Shown here piece after piece: positions 12,313 to 22,596 of a DNA stretch of 64,000 nt (its first letter is position 1; each line of letters starts with the position of its first letter). The DNA comes from Leptodactylus fallax (lineage: Eukaryota > Chordata > Amphibia > Anura > Leptodactylidae), in contig CAMRHE010000076.1 in the NCBI GenBank assembly GCA_947044405.1, forward strand, positions 7,050,001 to 7,114,000. Direction: 5' to 3'. The notes beneath the pieces were generated by a model that saw only the letters and a list, made by a program, of their open reading frames with translations, was not told the origin of the DNA and did not search any database. Both the position numbers and the translations under genes were made by a program.

Positions 12313-12709
12313 TTCTGGCTCAGAGACAGTAGAAAAGGGGACGGTTAAAGAAATTCTCACAGTAATGCAGAAACTGCAAGAGCAAATGGAACACTTGCAC
12401 ACCCGTTGTGATGAACATTCTATGAAAATTGCAGACTTCCAGAAAACTGGAGGTGAAAGGGTGAGCCGTCCATACCCAGAAAATCAGAATCACCCACCAC
12501 CCCGCTGGAGGGATGAGGATAGGACCTACCGAAGGGGTCCAAATCAGTTAATGCAGTGCTCAGGAGAAATCGAAGGGGCTTACCGAAGGGGCCCAAACAG
12601 ATGGCCAGAACGACGGGAGATACGCTGCTGGGAGTGTGGACGGATGGGCCACGTTGCTGCTAGATGTCCAGAGCAGCGACAAACTTATGAGAGACCGCCG
12701 TTAAACTGA
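12308..12709 (+). CDS. gag: Gag, C-terminal part with CCHC zinc knuckle
   Basis: This is the continuation of Gag in the +1-shifted frame, about 133 residues to the stop at 12707-12709. It has a coiled-coil-like stretch (VMQKLQEQMEHL) and an Arg-rich region with a YRRGPN motif present twice. A CX2CX4HX4C knuckle (CWECGRMGHVAARC) sits at 12626-12667. The knuckle is the nucleocapsid RNA-binding motif of retroelement Gag proteins. The last two codons before the stop, TTA AAC, form part of the frameshift heptamer described separately. It has no start codon of its own near the break and would be made only if the upstream shift were absent. Confidence 0.85.
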   Translation, partial: ASSGSETVEKGTVKEILTVMQKLQEQMEHLHTRCDEHSMKIADFQKTGGERVSRPYPENQNHPPPRWRDEDRTYRRGPNQLMQCSGEIEGAYRRGPNRWPERREIRCWECGRMGHVAARCPEQRQTYERPPLN

Positions 12710-12747
12710 AGTCCCCTGCTGCTGTAGGGCGTGTAGTAGGGGAGACT
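12700..12747 (+). promoter_or_regulatory. Candidate -1 ribosomal frameshift signal at gag/pol
   Basis: GTTAAAC at 12700-12706 lies in the X_XXY_YYZ phase of the gag frame, immediately before the gag stop at 12707. The pol frame is the -1 frame and is open from 12691, so the two overlap by 19 nt. Downstream, CCCCT (12713-12717) can pair with AGGGG (12738-12742). AGT (12710-12712) can extend the stem with ACT (12745-12747) around a 2-base bulge. The spacer to the core stem is 6 nt. The same heptamer works in equine arteritis virus; that it works here is inference. Confidence 0.65.
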
Positions 12748-12759
12748 GACAAGGAGACT

Positions 12760-15700
12760 ATGTGGGGAGAATGCCTTAATGATGACCTGATCGCTGCAAG
12801 TCCTGTTATACAGGTGGAAATGGAGGGTATTCCGGTTACCGGGATGATTGACACGGGTTCCCAAGTAACGACCTTGAGTAGAGACTGTTATGAACGGTAC
12901 TTCCAGCAACATGTGAAATATGATCCCCATACATTCGTACGAGTGGTCGCAGCTAACCAGTTACCAGTTCCAGTCGTGGGAGTGGCCTGGATGAATGTCC
13001 GGGTATGTGGCCAAGATCTAGGTAGGAAAGGCATTGTGGTGGTACAGGAGTCACATGAAGTAAAGGTCCCTGTCATTTTGGGGATGAATGTGTTAAAAGA
13101 ATTAGATCAGATCCTCTTTGAAAAGAAAGGTCACGGTTATTGGAAAGAAACCACCACCCATCGGCCTACTCAAACAGCTTTCCAGCGGCTGATCCGGACA
13201 TGTGGCTTACAGAAAAGTTCAGATGCACAGCGTCCTCTGGCTCGAATTTCAGTTCCTTTGCATACAAAAGTTACACTGCCACCCAGTCGGGAGACAATAG
13301 TGTCCATGCCCATAGGCACCTGTCGGAAACTAGAGGGCATAGCTGTGTTGGTAGAACCACTGCAGGCAGCCGAAGGAGGTGTTGATCCGCTAGTGGCCCG
13401 TTCCTTGGCAATAGTTCGCAATGGAAGAGTACCACTTCGATGTGTAAACACTCAGGACCAGAGTGTGGACCTGACCCCAGGGAAGCAGCTGGCTAACATC
13501 TATGTGACTCCGGAGGAAGTAAGGAAAGTAACTCCAATGCAGCTGAAGCCGACTGAAAGGGATGAGTGGACCGTAACTGTGTCCATGGGAGAAGATGAGG
13601 AACCCACCTCTGAATGGAATGGCCGTGCAATTCGAGAACAGATGAAGATGGATGCAAGTTCATGTTCTCTGGAATGGGTGCAGAAGGTAGATGAACTGTT
13701 GTGGGAGAACCGAGCCGCCTTTTCACGGTATGCTGAAGATTTTGGATGTACCACAGGGATCTACCATGAGATTCCCACAGGAGACACCCCTCCAATTAGA
13801 GAGCGCTACCGACAAATTCCTCCACAGTTGTATCAGGAAGTAAAAGAACTGTTAGCTAAGATGCTACAGGGTGGGATCATCCAAGAAAGCCAGAGTCCCT
13901 GGGCAGCTCCTGTGGTGTTAGTAAGAAAAAAAGATGGGTCCATCCGATTTTGCGTAGACTATCGGAAGTTAAATGCTTGCACCGTACGAGATTCCTACCC
14001 CTTGCCACGGATTGAGGAGTCCCTCTCAGCGCTGGGGAGAGCCCGGTACTTCTCCTCACTAGATCTGGCTAGTGGGTATTGGCAGGTGCCGATGGCCACA
14101 AAAGACAAGGAGAAGACGGCATTCATCTTGCCCATGGGACTATACGAATTTAACCGGATGCCCTTCGGGTTGACAAATGCACCCGGAACGTTTCAGCGGT
14201 TGATGGAGAAATGTCTCGGTGACTTCAACTTTGAGTTCACTCTCATCTACTTGGATGACATTATAGTGTATTCTGCGACCTTTGAAGACCATCTCCACCA
14301 GTTGGGGCAAGTATTTCGAAGATTGCGGGAACATGGGCTCAAATTGAAACCCAGTAAATGTCGGTTGTTCCAATCTGAAATTGATTACTTGGGTCACCGC
14401 GTATCAGGAGAAGGGGTGAGACCATCAAGAGACAAGATAGCGGCTGTTCAAGATTGGCCAATACCGACTACCCTGCGAGAAGTGAGGGCGTTCCTTGGAG
14501 TAGCCGGTTACTATCGACGGTTTATTAAGGATTTCGCCAAGGTAGCAGCACCACTTAATGCTCTCCTACGAGGCACATCCGGTGGTCCAAAGAACCGGTC
14601 CGTGAAGTGGGGACTTGAACAGGAACAAGCCTTCCAGGCATTAAAGGATGCACTGACAACAGCCCCAATCTTGGCATATGCTGATTACCACTTGCCGTTC
14701 CAGCTGTATACGGATGCAAGCCTGTATGGTCTTGGAGCAGTGCTTTCCCAGCTTCAGGATGGCCAGGAGAGGGTCATAGCGTACGGCAGCCGGTCTTTGA
14801 GAGATTCTGAAAGAAACCCCGAGAATTATAGTTCATTTAAGTTGGAGCTGTTGGCACTGGTATGGGCCATGACCGAGAAATTCTCTGAATATTTGACCGG
14901 TGCTGAAGTTTTAGTACTGACTGACAACAACCCACTAGCTCACCTGGAAAATGCCAAGCTCGGGGCGTTAGAGCAGAGGTGGATAGCCCGAATGACTAAG
15001 TTCAATTACCGCATTAAGTATCGGTCCAAGACAGAGAACCAGAATGCTGACGGGCTTTCTAGGGTAACCGCCCAGACCCCCACAGTAGACGTGGATCATG
15101 AGTTGGAGCATGTGGAGGTGCCCGACTTCAGCAGATTTTCACAGGCCTTGGCCGCCGCTAATCAGTTTGAGATGGAGGGGACTGAAACGGCTCCTTTCTT
15201 TGGTCCCTCACGACAGGAATGGGCACAGATACAACAGACCCATGAGGGGCTGGCACAGATGATCAAGTGTGTTGAGAAAGGCCAGAAGCCCTGTAGAGAG
15301 GAAAGAGAACGACTGACACGTGAGATATTATCTGTTCTGAGTCAGTGGGAAAAGTTGGAGATGAAAAATGGAGTGCTATGCCGAAAGGTCTATTTACCTT
15401 CTGAGATCGACATTCGATACCAAATTGTGGTGCCTAGTGAACTGGCTCGCTCGTTGGCAGTTGAGGCTCATAATAAGAATGGACATTTTGGTCATGAGAA
15501 GACCTTTCGTTGGTTACAGCGACTGATTTACTGCCCTGGTCTTCGTCAAATGGTCGAAGAAGTATGCCGCAGCTGTCGAACTTGTGAGATCCATAAGGCA
15601 ATAGAACAGAGAGCTCCCCTGCAAACCATCGTGACCCAGGAACCTTTAGAAATCGTCATGATAGACTATCTAATGGTGGGCCCATCCAATAGCGGACACC

Positions 15701-16848
15701 AGTATTGCCTCGTAATGGTGGATCACTTCACCAAATTTGCGGTGGTAACCGCCACCAAGGACCAGACAGCTGAGTCAGCAGCTCGTGCTCTGTGCCAAGA
15801 TTTCATTCGAGTATATGGGTGCCCTAAACGCATCCACTCCAACCAGGGTGCCTGCTTTGAGGGACACGTAATGAAAGAAGTTCAACGTATCTACGGGATA
15901 AAGAAGTCGCACACGACTCCATACCACCCTCAGGGAAATGGGGCCTGTGAAAGATTCAACAGAACTCTGCTACAGATGCTGCGGACTCTGGAGGAAGACA
16001 AGAAGTTACAGTGGCCTCAGTTCTTGTCTGAAATGGTGTGGGCCTATAACAATCAGGTCCATTCTACAACGGGGTACTCTCCTTATACACTTCTCTTTGG
16101 GCGGTCTGGGCGAAGTATAGGAGAATTACAGTTGGATGATGTGGATGGGTTCCCTCCGAGGGATCCAACCTCTTGGGTGCGGGCGCACCGGCAGAGACTT
16201 GAGACGATCCATCGATTGGTGCGGCAGCGCCTGCAAGAACATCCCCATCCTGATAAGACCCCAGTGCAAGAAGCACCATTGCAACCAGGCGACCTGGTGC
16301 TAGTTCGTGTCAAGAAACCCCAAGGGAAATTGGAAAGCCGATGGGAGGCTTTGCCGTATCGTGTTGTTGGCCGCAAGTATGCGAATGGGCCAGTGTACCA
16401 GGTCCAGAAAGAAGGAACTGATTGTGTTCGAGTACTTCACCGAAATATGTTGCGCCTGTGTCATTCTGAAGGGACAAATCATGATGGGCCTGCCAATGTG
16501 AATGAGCTCCCACAGTCAGAGAATGGAGGTGCGGAATGGGCCTCAGACGAGGAGGATGATTGTTGGCCGATCCCTGCTCCTGGGGATGTTCCACCTGTGA
16601 CTACTGTATCTCCGGCCTGTGCCCCCTCAGGTGCGGAATCCGCTGGTCCTTCTCAGCCCATAGCTGCAGCACCCCATAATATACCACCGGTCCTCAGACG
16701 GACCACTAGGCCAAATGCTGGTATTCCCCCTGTTCGGTATGCGCAGGATGAGTTTGTTTGGCCTGCCATACATCGGTATACTACCACCCTGTGCATAAAA
16801 GTACAACCCTCTGGCTATACAGTCATAGGCAGGGACTGCCAATCTTAA
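12760..16848 (+). CDS. pol: Pol polyprotein: protease, RT, RNase H, integrase
   Basis: The frame gives 1362 residues from the first ATG, but it is open from 12691 and is probably reached by frameshifting from gag. Seen in order: aspartic protease with DTG at residues 31-33; reverse transcriptase with the LDLASGYWQ aspartate (435) and YLDD (497-500); RNase H with TDAS aspartate 652 and downstream ELLAL, TDNNPL and NADGLSR. Integrase follows with a zinc site H904, H909, C939, C942. The integrase core has D969, then Asn1028 where the second catalytic Asp is expected, then E1064, with the usual 35-residue gap between the last two. A GPY/F-like module (RWEALPYRVV) follows and there is no chromodomain. 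These enzymes process Gag-Pol, copy the RNA and insert the DNA. The frame is otherwise uninterrupted; the Asn1028 change probably disables strand transfer (family knowledge plus inference). Confidence 0.95.
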   Translation: MWGECLNDDLIAASPVIQVEMEGIPVTGMIDTGSQVTTLSRDCYERYFQQHVKYDPHTFVRVVAANQLPVPVVGVAWMNVRVCGQDLGRKGIVVVQESHEVKVPVILGMNVLKELDQILFEKKGHGYWKETTTHRPTQTAFQRLIRTCGLQKSSDAQRPLARISVPLHTKVTLPPSRETIVSMPIGTCRKLEGIAVLVEPLQAAEGGVDPLVARSLAIVRNGRVPLRCVNTQDQSVDLTPGKQLANIYVTPEEVRKVTPMQLKPTERDEWTVTVSMGEDEEPTSEWNGRAIREQMKMDASSCSLEWVQKVDELLWENRAAFSRYAEDFGCTTGIYHEIPTGDTPPIRERYRQIPPQLYQEVKELLAKMLQGGIIQESQSPWAAPVVLVRKKDGSIRFCVDYRKLNACTVRDSYPLPRIEESLSALGRARYFSSLDLASGYWQVPMATKDKEKTAFILPMGLYEFNRMPFGLTNAPGTFQRLMEKCLGDFNFEFTLIYLDDIIVYSATFEDHLHQLGQVFRRLREHGLKLKPSKCRLFQSEIDYLGHRVSGEGVRPSRDKIAAVQDWPIPTTLREVRAFLGVAGYYRRFIKDFAKVAAPLNALLRGTSGGPKNRSVKWGLEQEQAFQALKDALTTAPILAYADYHLPFQLYTDASLYGLGAVLSQLQDGQERVIAYGSRSLRDSERNPENYSSFKLELLALVWAMTEKFSEYLTGAEVLVLTDNNPLAHLENAKLGALEQRWIARMTKFNYRIKYRSKTENQNADGLSRVTAQTPTVDVDHELEHVEVPDFSRFSQALAAANQFEMEGTETAPFFGPSRQEWAQIQQTHEGLAQMIKCVEKGQKPCREERERLTREILSVLSQWEKLEMKNGVLCRKVYLPSEIDIRYQIVVPSELARSLAVEAHNKNGHFGHEKTFRWLQRLIYCPGLRQMVEEVCRSCRTCEIHKAIEQRAPLQTIVTQEPLEIVMIDYLMVGPSNSGHQYCLVMVDHFTKFAVVTATKDQTAESAARALCQDFIRVYGCPKRIHSNQGACFEGHVMKEVQRIYGIKKSHTTPYHPQGNGACERFNRTLLQMLRTLEEDKKLQWPQFLSEMVWAYNNQVHSTTGYSPYTLLFGRSGRSIGELQLDDVDGFPPRDPTSWVRAHRQRLETIHRLVRQRLQEHPHPDKTPVQEAPLQPGDLVLVRVKKPQGKLESRWEALPYRVVGRKYANGPVYQVQKEGTDCVRVLHRNMLRLCHSEGTNHDGPANVNELPQSENGGAEWASDEEDDCWPIPAPGDVPPVTTVSPACAPSGAESAGPSQPIAAAPHNIPPVLRRTTRPNAGIPPVRYAQDEFVWPAIHRYTTTLCIKVQPSGYTVIGRDCQS

Positions 16849-16863
16849 AGTGGGGGGGGAATA
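16849..16863 (+). other. Polypurine tract
   Basis: The purine run GTGGGGGGGGA, followed by ATA, directly precedes the 3' LTR. It overlaps the end region of pol (stop at 16846-16848). It is the expected plus-strand primer for reverse transcription. Confidence 0.8.
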
Positions 16864-17837
16864 TGTAAGAGACAGCCAATGTTGTCCTAAGCTTCATTTG
16901 TCTGTATAAACTGTTAATGTTGAATGTATTTCTGTGATTCTGTTCCTTTAAGACAGCAGCCATTGTAATTGTGACATGATGCTGGAGTGAGCCCCCCCCC
17001 CCCTTTTATGTCAGCCTGCCTGTTCTGCAGACAGAGTGTGAGCAGAGAAGCAGGAAGTGACGAGACAGAGAGCAGCAGCCATCTTGGCAAGTGTTGTATT
17101 GAACTGGTGTGGAGATTTTTCTGTACAGCTAAGCTGTATCTTGGTCCAGAGACAAACAGAGTGTAAAGAGACAACAGGACTAGTGAGTCCATGTGAAAGG
17201 AACTGTGCTCAGTGGCTGATCAGTGAGACTGACATTGTGACTGTGTATATGGATACCACAGATAGAGACTCGCAGTGCTGTTGATGTACTGGACAGCACC
17301 TGCTAAACCCCGGCTTACAACCCAGCTCAGTGTATGGATTCGGCAGGACTGTCAGTGTGCTGAGTGGAATCTGCTGTTGGATTACATTGCATTCATTGGG
17401 TTTCCCTGTTAAAGAGGACTTCATTTCTCCCAAGATCCTGATAACAGTGAGGAGAGGACGCTTCACTATAAAAGAAAGGAACGACTTTGGGCCCCACCGC
17501 GCGCTTCTACGGACTGTAAGCGGTCCACCTGGACCACTGGGGAAAAGGGGGTGCACCCAAATGTGATGTCAGGGTCAGTTAGGGATAGTTTTGAGTATAT
17601 TGTTCATTCAGTGTCCATACTGCAGAAGTGGACAGAGTAAAAGTAGAAACCATTGCAGAATTTGCCTTGAAATTGTTCATGCTATATTGTATATTTTGCT
17701 TGTCTTTATCCCTGTCATTTTACCTTCAAATAGCCTTTATTAACTTATAGTAAATATATATTCTTTTCTTGAACTACCGCGTGTGCGTTCATTTCTGGTT
17801 GCGGAGTCCAAACCACCTGCCTTGCTCTCGGTTCACA
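16864..17837 (+). repeat. 3' LTR of the Ty3/gypsy element (974 bp)
   Basis: Identical to the 5' LTR apart from two single-base deletions, one before the C-run near 16991 and one near 17738. It ends GGTTCACA and is followed by the second CAGT of the target duplication. TATAAAAG is conserved at 17467-17474. Confidence 0.95.
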
Positions 17838-17893
17838 CAGTCTTAGTGTTGCTCTGCAGTCAGGAGATGGGACTTATCCCTGCTCATTTTGCC
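17838..17893. repeat. Dispersed repeat, right part of the split copy
   Basis: Begins with the CAGT duplication and continues TTGCTCTGCAGTCAGGAGAT and on to TGCTCATTTTGC, matching the end of the uninterrupted copy at 7919-7971. Confidence 0.8.
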
Positions 17894-18902
17894 CACATTC
17901 ACTCGGAGTGCAACCAGGCTGAATGTGCGCGGGAATAGTGACGCTTAGCGCTCCCATTCACTACAATGGGAGTGCCGGTGATAGCCGAAGTACAGCTATT
18001 TCCGGCGCTCCCATTGGAGTGAATGGGGGCGCTGACTGTCACATTTCTCATCCACATTCAGGTTGAATTGGAGCTGGACAAATATCCTGTTGAGTCTACT
18101 TTGTGGGACACCCCTTTAATGTCACTTGAGATTAAAATAGTATACATTTAGTTGACAACTATACCTGAAGGGATCAGATGACCATCTAATGTGTATGGAA
18201 GTGCCCAACTCTCCCCTGACATTTTCCTTCGCTCCATACAAGAAGTGTGGGCATGTTGGATTTCAACATGTCCCAACCTTAGCTTTCTCAGAACATAAAT
18301 GCCACCAGATGTGTCTTGCACTGACTAATCCATTCCTCTAAATTGAGAATAAGTGAGCGCTGGCATGTTTATGGGAGGAATAGCTGTCAGCTAAAGGTAT
18401 GAGGGCAGCTGTGAGCACAGGAGAAAGCATCTCTCAGGGGAAATAAAATATTACTCTAAAATGACAGAAATTGTCAGAATAATAGAAAATAGTTCATAAT
18501 TTTGCCCTGTGCATGAATTTTCCTGTTCTTCTGAGACAATAAATAACTATTACTGGTATTGTTCCCGCAAGATGTGTACCACAGACTTATCGAAAGATCA
18601 AAGACGCTGTCAAAAGCCATCTGCTTCCAACAGCTGGTTATTAACTTACTGCAAATATCATTGGATTCAATGGTGACTGAAGAAACAATGAAACATAGCA
18701 GATGATCCCCATATAAGAGGTTTTCCCGGAATATTAATTGATGGCCTGGAGAGGTGAAAGAGTAGACACAGCTGCTTGTACGGATGCGCCACTGTGTGAA
18801 GTGCAAGAGTGGAGGGGCTGTAACACTCCAGCAAGAACCACGACCCTTCATTCAGTTGATTGGACCACCACTAACCACACATTGATGGCCTATCGAAAGA
18901 AA
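17894..18902. other. Non-coding DNA with a GC-richer inverted block
   Basis: About 17930-18050 has an inverted pair, CGCTCCCATTCACT against AGTGAATGGGGGCGCT, with a shared CTCCCATTG. It looks like an old palindromic MITE, and it ends near 18115 in ACACCCCTTTAATG. The rest, including a 125-residue minus-strand frame at 18474-18851, shows no recognisable protein. Confidence 0.4.
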
Positions 18903-19506
18903 ATCCAATAAAGGGAGTCTGTCATCAGAACCCAGCATATTAATTCAGCCCTGAAGATAGATAATTTGGGGTCAATTGAATCAAATGGTGTTTTCCCTTC
19001 TGAATCGCTGCCTCCATTGCTGAGTTATTGCTGCTATTTGGAGCAGTGAGGGTGCTGCATTGCTCCAAAGAGGTAAGACAACACCATCATTGCTCCAAAG
19101 GGCTTATTTGCATATTGACAAAAAATCTGCAATATTTCAGAAAAGGGGACACAGGTTCACAAGGAGAAAACATGTGGGCTGATATGCTGTTTCTGGTGAC
19201 ACTAACCTATCTATCTGCAGGTCTTGGTTGATATGCCAGGTTCTGGTGAGCCTAGCCTATCTATCTGTGAGGCTGGGCTGATATGCTGGGTTCTGGTGAC
19301 ACTAACCTATCTATCTGCAGGGCTGGGTTAATATGCTGGGGTCTGGTGATCCTAACCTATTTATCTGTGGAGTGGTCTGATATGCTGTGTTCTAGTGACC
19401 CTAATCTATCTGCGAGGTTGGGTTGATATGATGGGTTCTGGTGACATTAACCTATCTATCTGTGGAGCTGGGTTGGTTTGCTGGGTTCTGGTGACAGATT
19501 CCTTCT
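18903..19506. mobile_element. Decayed TTAAAGGG-type MITE with about 50-bp internal tandem units
   Basis: The left end reads AAAGGGAGTCTGTCATCAGA and the right end GGTTCTGGTGACAGATTCC, which are inverted to each other. About six or seven units of about 50 bp fill the right half (GATATGCTGGGTTCTGG, then CTAACCTATCTATCTGCAGG). The left arm has one inverted unit. The same family forms the foldback element at 39089-42255, where TTAA flanks are preserved. Here the TTAA flanks have decayed. Confidence 0.7.
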
Positions 19507-19973
19507 GGAAACCCTTTTTATTTTGTGCTTCCAAAAATGTAGACGTGAACATTGGATAACGCAATGTTACAAATTTATCAAATTAAGTGTGTGAAGACTT
19601 GCATATAAGTGGTGCAATTTCTGGCAGACAGCCGATTTTCAAGCAAAAATGGGCCACTTTGTCCACCACCTAACTCCATTGCCACTTTTGAGAATGCAGG
19701 TGGAAAGGGGCAGGGATCTCAGTTATTAAGAAGCTCTGACCACATCTCACACCAGCAGAGGAATTCATTAAGACTGGCATAGGAAATGCCCCCAGGTGTA
19801 TTATGTGGTAATTCAGTACTGAAAAATTTCCTGTGGAAGCTTTTAAAATTGTTTCTTCCTTGCGTCAAAGCCCATTTCCTCCTATTGTTGTTATAGCACC
19901 AAGAACTGATCAAAGTGAGAAGAAATTTATGAGTTTAGGGTAGCAATTTCATTAAAATGAAGCCCAAGGATAC
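19507..19973. other. Non-coding DNA, no gene seen
   Basis: No supported feature; short frames only. Confidence 0.5.
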
Positions 19974-20025
<52 letters not shown>

Positions 20026-20026
20026 A
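19974..20026. repeat. GATA tetranucleotide microsatellite
   Basis: About 13 uninterrupted ATAG/GATA units, ending in AGAAAGACAGACA. Confidence 0.95.
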
Positions 20027-20111
20027 AGACAGACACACTAAATGGCAGTACATGCAGCTACTATGGGTTGTTAGAATAGAGAGTCATTCTAGGATTGATG
20101 TTATCACCACT

Positions 20112-20480
20112 AGTGTTGGATGAATCGGTTCGCAACAAACTGGATTCAACCCAAATATTTCAAATTTTCTAAATTTGGAATTCATCTTGGACTAACTAAA
20201 ATGGCTGCCACAACATGATTTGCGGTAAATTATTATATTCTGGGGTATGTTTTAAGCCAGTTTAAGGTGTGGTTCGTACCAAACTTGTTCGACCTGAAAC
20301 AATTTGGGGATCCGAACCAGCCAAACCCAAAACAAAAGGAATTCTGTGGCTCAAAAGTGGGAACAATTACCATATGGGGGGGGGAACCAACAGGGAATGG
20401 GACTGGTGGGAAGCTTGAGTGTACAGACATGTTGTGTACAAGTCTTCATGGCGGTCTGGGCCGGGATAGAGAGGGAAAGG
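20112..20480. repeat. Dispersed repeat of the GATGARYGAAC-like family
   Basis: Begins GTTGGATGAATCGGTTCGC, followed by AACAAACTGGATTC, which matches the start of the block at 44866. It is part of a repeat family seen several times in this window (33.5, 44.9, 45.4 and 49.0 kb). The right boundary is uncertain. Confidence 0.45.
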
Positions 20481-22385
20481 GAAATGTTGTAAAGTGAAGC
20501 TGTATTCTAGTTATGTCCGTGAATATCATCGAGATTTAGACCAATATCTGCTGCCTCTTTCCTCATTTACATATTGTATTAACATATTCATTGTACTAAT
20601 GGGTGACAACAATTATTCAATACAAGCGGGAGGGTCAGATGAAATCTGTGCACAGCTACTTTAGTCTTATAATAACTTATGAATGTTTCGTCAGAGCTGA
20701 GAATCATGATCCCGCATAGAGGACCCATAACTAATACCGTATGTACAATATCTATCAGAAGTAAGAAAAGCTGCAGAGGTTATTAGAAGACAATAAAGCC
20801 CGATGACATCTTTTGATGCAGCGCCATTGGAAATGATCTACAGCCACCCAGACTGGAGATGGTGGAAACTTCTGAACTTTATAAGATCACTGTTCCTTTT
20901 TATTCCTTTATGTTAATACTTTCATAATTAGATGCAGATAGAGCAGCGGAGATTTCTATCATTTATGTCCTGGAGACAAAAGAGAGTTATGGGAATGCAA
21001 CAACTGAGAGAAATTCAGATCCCTCTGTATAGAAACAATTAAACTCTATGACCCAAGCCCTAGTCACCCGACTGTCATGAGATATGTCCGACTGTCATGT
21101 CATAATGGTCTAACCCAAGATTGCGACCCAGGTTGCATGAAAATGAGATGTTTCTAATGAACCAAAACGAGTCCACCATTGACATGTCATTAAATATAAT
21201 TGACATAATTGTCCCCGCCGTATAGACTGCATGGCATGAAAGTGGGCATTGATAGCTGGGGTTTATCTTATGTGCTGCAGATAGATGTAGAATGTTAAGG
21301 AAATCATCATAACCATTACCATTTTAGGGAACATTCACCTTTGCGTTAGTTGTATCAGTATCAGTTCAGTTTTTTTGTCTCTTAAGTCATTGTAACTATG
21401 TCAAAACTGATGCGAAAATGCATTAGTTGTCATTGAGCTTTTTTACAAATTTCTACTCCCAAACCAAAAGCTGTCATCAGTTTTTACCATGATGGTCCAG
21501 AAGACATGATTGACTGCCAAGGCCAATAGGGCATGTGAAGGATACCACTTCGCCAAGCCGCTTGTTCTACCTGCGGTCCTCCCTCTTACCTTCCACTCAC
21601 AACCCGTGAGTGCCTGGGTTCATAGAATAATATGAAATGAGCTTTATAAATTTTATATATTAATTAACCCGAGTAGGTCGGTACTAGCCACTAACGTATA
21701 CAGAATACACATCAGAGGATGGTCAAGCAAATACAGGTAAAAACAAGGAATACAGTACATTAAAAATAAAATGGGAATAAAAGATAGAAAAGAACACCAA
21801 ACGGATCTGTAGTCTGGTTTGCTGAGGCCTTACTGCTAGGCCCCAGGGTACGTCCTTATGTCAGTAACACAACATGTGTCTTCACATCTCTCCCAGGATA
21901 AGAACTCTAGCCTCTCTCCCTGATCTGAGACATACACCTGCCCTAGTTTCTTCCCTGTGTGATATCACCAGGGGACGAGGTCCTGCCCTACATCCTGGAA
22001 CCTGATAAATATATACAATCATAACTCCTCGCAGGATGACCGTAGTATCAGGCGAGTGGTATGAAGGGGTTCGTGGCAAGATTCCCATTGCATAGACACC
22101 AGGAATGACCCCCCAGATCCCTTTGGGTAGGGAGTTCAGTGTCTGGACCTGTTCACTGCTCCCCACAGTAACATGTTTGAACTTGGAGCGTTCGGTCAAG
22201 TCTTGCACACCCGAGGAATTTATCGGTGCGACTGTAGGATGCTCTCCTAGGAAAATATCATCATTTTACTTTATTTCCTTTTAAGTTTTGACCAGCGCTC
22301 ATTCGGAATAATAGGAGGAGGAGGAGGAGGAGAAGTGGAAGGAAGTTTAGTTGCATTTAATCAATTATGGGTATATAGGCAGAGA
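20481..22385. other. Non-coding DNA, no gene seen
   Basis: Contains GAGGAGGAGG simple sequence near 22313-22330. A segment at 21605-21640 is similar to 6325-6360, with differences mostly C/T. No supported coding sequence. Confidence 0.5.
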
Positions 22386-22596
22386 AATAATAATAATAAT
22401 AATAATAATAATAGTCCTTTAATAGTCCCATAGTGGGGAAATTCAGTGTGTTACAGCAGCAAAGATAAGATAAGATAAGCAGATACAAATACAAATACAA
22501 CATGTACAGGAATGTTCCAAGGTGAGAGGCATTACATTAATAGCAGACAGACAGGACGTAGCAGGGGGGGGGGGGTTTAACAGGCAGAGAGATATT

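Larger units (their letters stand above)
10674..17837 (+). mobile_element. Ty3/gypsy LTR retrotransposon, full structure
   Basis: A 7164-bp element with a 976-bp 5' LTR, tRNA-Ser primer site, gag, pol, polypurine tract and 974-bp 3' LTR. It is flanked by a CAGT target duplication (10670-10673 and 17838-17841). The domain order PR-RT-RNaseH-integrase defines Ty3/gypsy (Metaviridae-type). There is no envelope frame after pol and no chromodomain at the integrase end. The LTRs begin TG and end CA and differ by only two single-base indels by eye, so the insertion is recent. Two lesions are visible: a 1-bp shift in gag (12304-12308) and Asn at an integrase catalytic position (codon 15841-15843). 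By eye the closest company is vertebrate gypsy lineages with PNMA-like gag; exact clade not determined. Confidence 0.95.

Noticed and set aside
16300..16848. Possible envelope or chromodomain at the end of the gypsy pol
   Set aside because: After the GPY/F-like module the tail is Pro/Ser/Ala-rich. No chromodomain aromatic cage or transmembrane segment is visible, and pol ends 15 bases before the LTR.
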